Assembly (NCBI GenBank): GCA_031283905.1
Contig: JAITAW010000175.1
Coordinates: 1-7,912, forward strand
Direction: 5' to 3'
From: Treponema sp.
Lineage (GTDB): Bacteria; Spirochaetota; Spirochaetia; Treponematales; Breznakiellaceae
Length of the DNA stretch: 7,912 nt
Shown: positions 1 to 4,835 of the stretch, one piece after another
Layout: each line of letters starts with the position of its first letter
How positions within the stretch are numbered: position 1 is the stretch's first letter
Notes under the pieces: model-generated
What the model saw: the letters and a program-made list of their open reading frames with translations, nothing else
What the model was told of the DNA's origin: nothing
Database searches by the model: none
Translations under genes and position numbers: made by a program

Positions 1-1489
1 CATTTTCCGAGAGACTGCGCTTTACCGCGAAGATGTTTACTCCCTTGGTGTTGCCTTTGACCGCGACCGTGTCGAGAAGGCGTACGTGAAACGGCAGTTC
101 GCTTCGTTCTCGAAGCGAATTGTACACCGCCTCTGAAACAAGCATGTCCGCGCGGTACAATTTCGTGAGCCCTTCAAGCCGCGACGCGAGGTTCACCGTA
201 TCGCCGATGACAGTGTAATCCATCTTGCGCTCGCTGCCGATATTGCCCACTGTAACGGTTCCGTAGTTAACGCCGATGCCGATATGGAATTCCGGCTTCC
301 CAAGCTCCCGTTGTTTTGCGTTAAAACCGCCCAGCGCGTCAATCATATCAAGCCCGGACAGTACGGACTGCATAATGTCATCTTCATGCTTCACGGGAGC
401 GCCCCAGAACGCCATGATCGCGTCCCCTATGTATTTGTCGACAATACCGTTCCGGTTCATAATAATGTCAACCTGCCCGGAAAAATACCGGTTAAGCGAA
501 TGAACAAGCTCGTCCGGACGCATGGATTCGGATATCGTGGTAAACCCGCGTATGTCGGAAAAAAGGATCGACAGATCGCGGTTGTCGCCAACCAGCATGG
601 ATTCAGGAGCGGCGAAAAACTTGTCGATCAGGTCTTTCGGCACATATTTCTGAAAAATCTGTCTGATGCGCTGCTCTTTTTTCCGCGCCAGCACGGACTC
701 AAACGCGTGGCGCTTTATCTCGTGATATGCGTGTTCAAGCCCCGTAATCATTATATTGAAAGTTCCGGCCAGAGTTCCTGTCTCGTCCCTGTATTCGACG
801 GCTACCCGTCCGCTCATGTCCTCTTTCGTGATGATGGCGTTCATGGCGCTGGTCAGCTTTGACAGCGGATTCGTCAACATGCTCGAAAGCAGAACGAGCA
901 GCGCGACCGCGAGAACAGAAGAGACGGCGATAATGACGATGGTTTGCAGTTTTATTCTGTTTATATCATGGTAAAAAACGGCTTTCTCTTCGCTTATCAC
1001 GACATGCCATCTAAAAGGGGGAAAGTAAAACGCCATGAACACCCGCTCAACGCCGCCCATTGTCGCGGTCATTATCCCCCGGTTTTCTTCGCCAAGCAAG
1101 CGCAACAGATCGTCCCTTTCATTACCGGACAGGGAAACGGCGGAAGTCTCCATTGCGACAGCGCCGTCCGCGTCAACGGCGAAGATTTTTTCAGTCGCCG
1201 GCATACGCGCCGGTTCATCGCGGCTTGTAATAATGCTTTGGGCGTAGAGTTCCACGGCTTTCTGCGCGGCCGCGTCCATATCGGCTCTGCCCGCGTAATT
1301 GTTTTCCACCAGCAGCGCCCATTGGCTTTCCGCATACCGCTGTAGATCCGCTGATTTATAGCTCAAGAAGCGTTCCGCGCCGCGGCTGATGTCGTTTGCC
1401 GCGGAAAAGTACGATGCGGCCCCGGCCAAAAGCAAAGGCGTTATAATAAGAGGAAGCGCGGTTAGTATGATTTTCGCTCGAATTTTCAT
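1..1489 (-). CDS. Membrane-bound class III adenylate cyclase with HAMP domain (3' end outside window)
   Basis: This gene probably makes cAMP from ATP in response to an extracytoplasmic signal. Translating the minus strand from the ATG at 1489 gives 496 uninterrupted codons running off the left edge. There is one hydrophobic segment at residues 6-27, an extracytoplasmic stretch of about 150 residues (possibly Cache-like; it ends with FRWHVVIS before the membrane), a second segment at 182-203, a HAMP-like linker (about 204-255), a short helical connector and the cyclase domain (about 300-490). Visible catalytic residues are the metal-binding Asp312 (FSDIRGFT) and Asp356 (KYIGDAIMAF), the purine-selecting Lys352, Thr426, and the transition-state pair Asn433/Arg437 (VNLASRLE). 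Lys with Thr in place of the usual second Asp is the class IIIb pattern, known to be ATP-specific and often bicarbonate-responsive. The start is supported by the N-terminal membrane segment; the Shine-Dalgarno is weak. The downstream partner and the true C-terminus are not visible. Confidence 0.93.
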   Translation of the reverse strand, partial: MKIRAKIILTALPLIITPLLLAGAASYFSAANDISRGAERFLSYKSADLQRYAESQWALLVENNYAGRADMDAAAQKAVELYAQSIITSRDEPARMPATEKIFAVDADGAVAMETSAVSLSGNERDDLLRLLGEENRGIMTATMGGVERVFMAFYFPPFRWHVVISEEKAVFYHDINRIKLQTIVIIAVSSVLAVALLVLLSSMLTNPLSKLTSAMNAIITKEDMSGRVAVEYRDETGTLAGTFNIMITGLEHAYHEIKRHAFESVLARKKEQRIRQIFQKYVPKDLIDKFFAAPESMLVGDNRDLSILFSDIRGFTTISESMRPDELVHSLNRYFSGQVDIIMNRNGIVDKYIGDAIMAFWGAPVKHEDDIMQSVLSGLDMIDALGGFNAKQRELGKPEFHIGIGVNYGTVTVGNIGSERKMDYTVIGDTVNLASRLEGLTKLYRADMLVSEAVYNSLRERSELPFHVRLLDTVAVKGNTKGVNIFAVKRSLSEN

Positions 1490-1614
1490 AGTCTGAATTT
1501 GTCCGCCAAAGAAAAAACGTCCGCCGTCTTTTTCGTTGTTTTTACAAAAAGATTTTTTCCAGCCCGCAGTATTCCGGCAGGAGGCGGAACGTATTACGGC
1601 GATCCCCGGTTCTT

Positions 1615-1643
1615 ATACTAACAGATCGCCGGCGCCTTGTCAA
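1615..1643 (-). promoter_or_regulatory. Sigma70-like promoter of the adenylate cyclase gene
   Basis: On the minus strand a perfect TTGACA (1643-1638) is followed after exactly 17 bases by TAGTAT (1620-1615), which matches four of six -10 consensus bases. It lies about 125 bases upstream of the cyclase ATG and points toward it, implying a 5' leader of roughly 115-120 bases. No operator could be recognised nearby. The assignment rests on sequence match only. Confidence 0.55.
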
Positions 1644-1689
1644 TGTCCCGCTCTTTGAACGGGCCTCCGCGCGGCGGTAAGAAGCTCAT

Positions 1690-1764
1690 ATGGTATGGTA
1701 TAATGAGTTAGTTAGATTTAAGAATGCGCAATGAAGCCTTAAAGCCGGCTTCATTGGCGGGCGG
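1690..1764 (+). repeat. Leader repeat, copy A (promoter-like, orphaned)
   Basis: This stretch resembles 2947-3015, the leader of the intact methyltransferase operon. Shared blocks, in the same order, are ATGGTATGGTATA-TGAG, then GATTTAAGAAT, then GGCGGGCGG; the segments between differ in sequence and slightly in length. It contains TATAAT at 1699-1704 preceded by TGG, which could act as an extended -10 box, but no convincing -35 box is visible. In this copy the leader runs straight into a methyltransferase 3' fragment, so it no longer drives a complete gene. Confidence 0.6.
1729..1756 (+). promoter_or_regulatory. Perfect 10-bp inverted repeat in leader copy A
   Basis: CAATGAAGCC (1729-1738) and GGCTTCATTG (1747-1756) are exact reverse complements separated by 8 bases, so the transcript can form a stable stem-loop. 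No T-run follows, which argues against an intrinsic terminator. The corresponding part of leader copy B has different bases but can still form a weaker stem (GGAAGG with CCTTTT, using G-U pairs). It could be an RNA regulatory element or a protein-binding palindrome. Confidence 0.45.
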
Positions 1765-1914
1765 CGCATAAAGCCGGGCATATCCTTTGAAAACCTCGCC
1801 GCCCCTATCTACTTTACCGAAACCAAAACGCCGGTGAATAAACCTTAGAAGAAATCGCCTTTCCCGGAAATATACGAAGGCGCGGCCTACGCCCTCCTGT
1901 ATAACGGCTATTAA
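1761..1914 (+). pseudogene. Decayed 3' fragment of a second type III DNA methyltransferase (mod) gene
   Basis: The bases from 1761 align without gaps to about 4468-4615 inside the intact mod gene, with near identity over the first hundred bases. The reading frame gives RRIKPGISFENLAAPIYFTE and later AAYALLYNGY, matching the C-terminal region of the intact protein. An in-frame TAG replaces one Lys codon (CCT AAG became CCT TAG at about 1843-1848), and a TAA follows at 1912-1914. The segment around 1866-1888 reads PEIYEG where the intact copy has LGVHDG, so this is a diverged paralogue, not a recent exact duplicate. All catalytic motifs are absent. It is joined directly to leader copy A, which implies that about 1.4 kb of leader and gene body was deleted. 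Confidence 0.85.
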
Positions 1915-1958
1915 ATCGGTGTTAATCAGCGTAATCTGCGGACCCCCTCACCCTATTA

Positions 1959-1987
1959 TTGACAAACGCGGCAAGACGGCCTACACT
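1959..1987 (+). promoter_or_regulatory. Sigma70-like promoter of the DUF4469 gene
   Basis: A perfect TTGACA at 1959-1964 and TACACT at 1982-1987 (five of six consensus bases) are separated by exactly 17 bases. Transcription would begin near 1994, leaving a 5' leader of about 37 bases before the ATG at 2031. The gene therefore appears to have its own strong constitutive-looking promoter, independent of the restriction-modification operon. Confidence 0.7.
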
Positions 1988-2016
1988 TTCTCCGTTATTC
2001 ATCATTCATTAAATCG

Positions 2017-2023
2017 AAGGAGG
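2017..2023 (+). promoter_or_regulatory. Strong Shine-Dalgarno of the DUF4469 gene
   Basis: AAGGAGG, a full match to the anti-Shine-Dalgarno core, ends 7 bases before the ATG at 2031. It fixes that ATG as the start and suggests high translation. Confidence 0.85.
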
Positions 2024-2030
2024 CCCCATT

Positions 2031-2801
2031 ATGGCGCTTGATTTCAACCTTAAAGACATTATCCACAAGATAACCGTCAAGTTCACGCCGGCGTTCCTGC
2101 CGGACGCGAAGAAACCGTACAACCTTAAAGCCGTGCACCAGCCCGATCTGGACATACACGGCGTCGCGAGCAAGGCGGAGGTATATAACATTGCCACCTC
2201 GCCCAAGGTGATCGAGGAGGGCCTGACCGCCGGCCTGGAACTGATGTACTACCTTGCCGCGGACGGCTACCGGATCAAGACCCCGCTTTTTAACCTGCGC
2301 ATCCGCGTGCCGGGCGAGTATGACGGCGGGGAGACGCGCCTGCCCGAGGGCGTGTTCCCCGAAGCGCGTTTGCAGGTGAGCGCCGCGTTCCGCGCGTACC
2401 TGCGGGACAAGGTGGGCCTTGAGTTCGACGGCATAGAGACCGCGGAAGGCTTTATCGCGCAGGCCCTTGACGAAGCGACCGGCCTCATAGACGAGTCCGC
2501 GACCATCGGCAACCTCCTGACGATCCACGGCTCCGGCCTCAAACTGGAGAGCGATGAGCAGCACAAGAACGAGGCGGGCCTCTACTTTGTGGACGCGCAG
2601 GGCGGCAAGGTGAAGGCGGGCATCATCGCCGTGAACGAGCCGCGCACCCTAAAAGCGGTGGTTCCCGCAGGGCTTGTTGCCGGGACGGACTATCACCTGC
2701 TGGTGGTTACGCAGAGTTCGGCGAAGAGCAGCAGCACGTTACTAAAAAAACCAAGGGAAATTCATTCCGAGTTTAGGCTGACGGCTCAGGCGGCATCATA
2801 A
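2031..2801 (+). CDS. HU-like DNA-binding / DUF4469 domain protein
   Basis: A complete 256-residue protein with no signal peptide or membrane segment, so cytoplasmic. Residues about 20-125 resemble the HU-like DNA-binding fold found in front of DUF4469: a helical stretch (SPKVIEEGLTAGLELMYYLA), then DGYRIKTPLFNLRIRVPGEY, which fits the beta-arm part of that family. Residues about 150-250 fit DUF4469: GNLLTIHGSGLKL, EAGLYFVDAQGG, NEPRTLKAVVPAGLVAGTDY and LVVTQSS followed by LLKKPRE. Family membership is from recall of the pattern, not a search. The biological role of DUF4469 proteins is not established; DNA binding or nucleoid association is inferred from the N-terminal fold. The gene has its own strong promoter and Shine-Dalgarno. 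It sits between a dead mod fragment and a live mod operon, and a palindromic tandem array begins 9 bases after its stop. Confidence 0.75.
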   Translation: MALDFNLKDIIHKITVKFTPAFLPDAKKPYNLKAVHQPDLDIHGVASKAEVYNIATSPKVIEEGLTAGLELMYYLAADGYRIKTPLFNLRIRVPGEYDGGETRLPEGVFPEARLQVSAAFRAYLRDKVGLEFDGIETAEGFIAQALDEATGLIDESATIGNLLTIHGSGLKLESDEQHKNEAGLYFVDAQGGKVKAGIIAVNEPRTLKAVVPAGLVAGTDYHLLVVTQSSAKSSSTLLKKPREIHSEFRLTAQAAS

Positions 2802-2809
2802 TTCGTAAC

Positions 2810-2914
2810 AGGCTTATAGTTGCTGGCAACTCAGGCTTATAGTTGACGACAACTTAGGCTTAGAGTTGCTGGCAACTTAGGCTTAGAGTTGCCAACAACT
2901 TAGGCTTAGAGTTG
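2810..2914 (+). repeat. 23-bp tandem array of small palindromes (about 4.6 units)
   Basis: Four full units (2810-2832, 2833-2855, 2856-2878, 2879-2901) and a 13-base partial unit (2902-2914) follow each other with no spacers. Every unit begins AGGCTTA(T or G) and contains the inverted repeat AGTTG-4 bases-CAACT. The arms are identical in all four full units, whereas the four-base loops vary (CTGG, ACGA, CTGG, CCAA). The array lies between the DUF4469 stop codon and the leader of the mod operon. It could act as clustered protein-binding sites, as a string of RNA hairpins limiting read-through, or as a mobile or expanding minisatellite. No function is demonstrated. Confidence 0.9.
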
Positions 2915-2946
2915 GCGGCCCGCAATACCTTCTTTTCTCTTCAGTC

Positions 2947-3015
2947 ATGGTATGGTATACTGAGGTGGATTTAAGAATACGAGTGGAAGGATTAGAGCCG
3001 CCTTTTGGCGGGCGG
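2947..3015 (+). repeat. Leader repeat, copy B, with promoter-like -10 box, upstream of the mod operon
   Basis: This is the second copy of the leader at 1690-1764. It carries TATACT at 2956-2961 preceded by TGG (extended -10 type) and the shared GATTTAAGAAT and GGCGGGCGG blocks. No good -35 box was found. If the -10 is used, the transcript starts near 2968 and carries about 105 bases before the small ORF and about 215 before mod. Conservation of the promoter-like core in both copies is the main argument that it is functional. Confidence 0.5.
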
Positions 3016-3026
3016 GTCTTTCCGCC
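2998..3026 (+). promoter_or_regulatory. Overlapping alternative hairpins in the mod leader
   Basis: CCGCC (2998-3002) can pair with GGCGG at 3007-3011 across a TTTT loop, while a second GGCGG (3011-3015) can pair with CCGCC at 3022-3026. The two stems share base 3011, so they compete at the margin. A further CCGC (3025-3028) can pair with GCGG (3037-3040). Such alternatives could form an attenuator-like switch in the 5' leader, but no run of T typical of a terminator follows. GC-rich chance pairing is a real alternative. Confidence 0.3.
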
Positions 3027-3073
3027 GCTACGGTGAGCGGATAAGAGAGTTTCTCTGAAAAGAGGTATGGTTT

Positions 3074-3184
3074 ATGGAACCAATTGATTGGACAAAAGAA
3101 AACATCTTTTTTCTTCCAAGTAAAATAATTGTTATATATCAGTATCAGTTTTTTAGTAACACACCCGTAAGGACAACCCCCTAA
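3074..3184 (+). CDS. 36-residue ORF ending against the mod start codon
   Basis: An ATG at 3074 opens 36 codons ending in TAA at 3182-3184, and the ATG of mod begins at the very next base. AGAGG (3061-3065) lies 8 bases before the start, a better-placed ribosome site than the one in front of mod. The peptide begins MEPIDWTKENIFFLPSKI and has no motif I recognise. It is very AT-rich, unlike the flanking DNA but like the middle of mod. It may be a leader peptide that couples translation to mod, the beginning of a gene truncated by recombination, or a chance ORF. Confidence 0.4.
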   Translation: MEPIDWTKENIFFLPSKIIVIYQYQFFSNTPVRTTP

Positions 3185-4834
3185 ATGCCCACGCTTAACT
3201 GGCTAACCCACGAACAGGACCTCAAGGCCGCCGACAACGCCGAATACCGCCTGCTGGTGGAGGAAGAACAATACAGCTACGGCGATCCCGATACAGGAAA
3301 CCTCATAGTCCAGGGCGACAACCTCGAAGCCCTCAAAGCCCTGCTGCCCTTCTATGCCGGGCAGGTGAAATGCGTCTACATAGACCCGCCGTATAATACC
3401 GGAAGCGCCTTTGAGCATTATGACGATAACATGGAGCATACTATCTGGCTCTCGATGATGTACCCTCGGTTGAAACTGCTGAAACAATTTTTACGGGAAG
3501 ATGGTTTTATTTGCTGTCAAATAAACGATGACGAAGGGGCCTATCTTAAAGTTATCATGGATGAGATTTTCTCAAGAACAAATTATATTTCTACCATGTT
3601 TGTACAAGTGCGTTACGCTGAAAAAACATTAAAACAAGATATGACATTTCACAAGCAAATTGAACAAATACATATCTACAGAAAGAGTTATAAATCAAAA
3701 CCTAATCTTAATACAACAGAAAGTAATTTTGACAAATTTACATTTTATATAAATGAGAAAGGTAAAGGAAAACCTACAACACTTGGAAATAAAAAAGCTG
3801 TTATTTTTCAATCGAATGAATATGAAATAATTGAAGGTGAAGGTTCTGAAGATAGATTGAAAGAAATTTGGGCTTCTGGAACAATCCTTGATGGGAATTC
3901 GTCAGGGCGTTTTTTTAGGGATTATTTGACAGGGCGATATAATATTGATGGTTATGGCGTTTTATATAAAGTATACGGTATTGGTGATGACAAATTTGAT
4001 TATAGATATTTTACAGGCCCAAAACGACAAGGCGCAACAAAGGGTAAGTATTATCAGGGCGTGCCTTTAGATCAGCTTGAAAATCCTTATGAATTAAAAT
4101 ACCTCCCCATTGAAAATTATATTGATTTTGCCGCAGATTTTGGAAATTGCCGGTCAGAAGGAAGTGTAGAATTTAGAAGTGGTAAGAAACCGGAAGTATT
4201 ATTAAGAAAAATCCTTGCGCATTTTTCAAATGAGGGTGATTTAATTTTGGACAGCTTTTTAGGGTCTGCCACTACCATTGCAGTTGCTCATAAGATGAAA
4301 CGTAGATATATTGGTATTGAAATGGGTAAACAGGCGCACACTCATTGCTATACCCGCTTAAAGAATGTAATTGACGGAGATAAAACAGGCATTTCCGAAG
4401 CCGTGGGCTGGAAAGGCGGCGGCGGCTTCCGGTTTTTCTCTCTGGGAGAGGCCATATTCGACAGTGAGCGGCGCATAAAGCCGGACATATCCTTTGAAAA
4501 CCTCGCCGCCCATATCTACTTTACCGAAACCAAAACGCCCATGAATAAACCTAAGAAGAAATCGCCTTTCCTGGGCGTCCATGACGGCACGGCCTACGCC
4601 CTCCTGTATAACGGCGTTTTGGGCGACAAAAGCGTTTCAGGCGGGAATGTGTTGACCCACGCGACCCTAAACCATATCATGCACGATATAGACATGGCTG
4701 CGGAAGAGACAGGCGGGGACTTTGCATACAATCAAATGGTGATTTACGGCGAGGCGGCGCGGCTTACCCATGTCAGCCTTGCTTCCAACAATATCATCTT
4801 CAAACAAACGCCCTATGACATAAAGGTGTGGTAA
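3185..4834 (+). CDS. mod: Type III restriction-modification DNA methyltransferase subunit (Mod), adenine-N6 specific
   Basis: This protein recognises the DNA target and transfers a methyl group from S-adenosylmethionine to adenine. The 549-residue sequence starts MPTLNWLTHEQDLKAADNAE, a typical opening for this branch, and appears full length, ending with the family-like FKQTPYDIKVW. Motif IV DPPYNTG is at about 67-73. A conserved helix and strand (YPRLKLLKQFLREDGFICCQ) follows, then a divergent target-recognition stretch, a motif X-like FRSGKKPEVLLRKIL (about 336-350) and motif I LDSFLGSATT at 355-364. The order IV before I is that of beta-class N6-adenine enzymes. AAGGA at 3169-3173 is a plausible but distant ribosome site. 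The res gene begins one base after the stop, so the two are cotranscribed. No premature stop is seen, so Mod may still be active although Res is broken. Residues about 100-398 are encoded by markedly AT-rich DNA. Confidence 0.93.
   Translation: MPTLNWLTHEQDLKAADNAEYRLLVEEEQYSYGDPDTGNLIVQGDNLEALKALLPFYAGQVKCVYIDPPYNTGSAFEHYDDNMEHTIWLSMMYPRLKLLKQFLREDGFICCQINDDEGAYLKVIMDEIFSRTNYISTMFVQVRYAEKTLKQDMTFHKQIEQIHIYRKSYKSKPNLNTTESNFDKFTFYINEKGKGKPTTLGNKKAVIFQSNEYEIIEGEGSEDRLKEIWASGTILDGNSSGRFFRDYLTGRYNIDGYGVLYKVYGIGDDKFDYRYFTGPKRQGATKGKYYQGVPLDQLENPYELKYLPIENYIDFAADFGNCRSEGSVEFRSGKKPEVLLRKILAHFSNEGDLILDSFLGSATTIAVAHKMKRRYIGIEMGKQAHTHCYTRLKNVIDGDKTGISEAVGWKGGGGFRFFSLGEAIFDSERRIKPDISFENLAAHIYFTETKTPMNKPKKKSPFLGVHDGTAYALLYNGVLGDKSVSGGNVLTHATLNHIMHDIDMAAEETGGDFAYNQMVIYGEAARLTHVSLASNNIIFKQTPYDIKVW
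3485..4380 (+). other. AT-rich mosaic segment inside mod (target-recognition region)
   Basis: Sixty-base blocks counted by hand across this stretch are mostly 23-40% GC (for example about 23-25% at 3661-3840), while blocks just outside are about 47-58% (3241-3480 and 4381-4440). Codons switch to A/T-ending forms over the same interval. The segment covers the recognition region plus motifs X and I, while the DPPY end and the C-terminal tail keep host-like composition. This is the pattern expected if a different specificity module was exchanged by recombination into a resident gene. Confidence 0.75.
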
Positions 4835-4835
4835 T

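Noticed and set aside
284..862. Long plus-strand open frame (192 codons) and other plus-strand frames across 276-1345
   Set aside because: The minus-strand frame through the same region gives an unmistakable HAMP-cyclase protein with all catalytic motifs; the plus frames have no recognisable content.
1072..1335. Minus-strand 87-codon frame inside the cyclase
   Set aside because: It is another frame of the same strand as the cyclase and would break a continuous 496-codon protein; no motif is seen.
1676..1704. Complete sigma70 promoter in leader copy A
   Set aside because: TATAAT is present at 1699-1704, but no -35 box is seen at the right distance; the nearest TTGAAC (1655-1660) is much too far upstream, so only an extended -10 is claimed.
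1995..2566. Minus-strand frames of 189 and 99 codons opposite the DUF4469 gene
   Set aside because: The plus-strand gene has a near-consensus promoter, a full Shine-Dalgarno and family-like domains; the opposite frames are composition shadows.
2810..2914. CRISPR array
   Set aside because: Units are contiguous with a 23-base period and contain no unique spacers of about 30 bases; only the 4-base loops vary, and no cas genes are present.
3110..3155. Phase-variable homopolymer tract ahead of mod
   Set aside because: The T-runs here are only six bases and lie outside the mod frame; known phase-variable mod genes use much longer simple repeats inside the coding sequence, and none is present.
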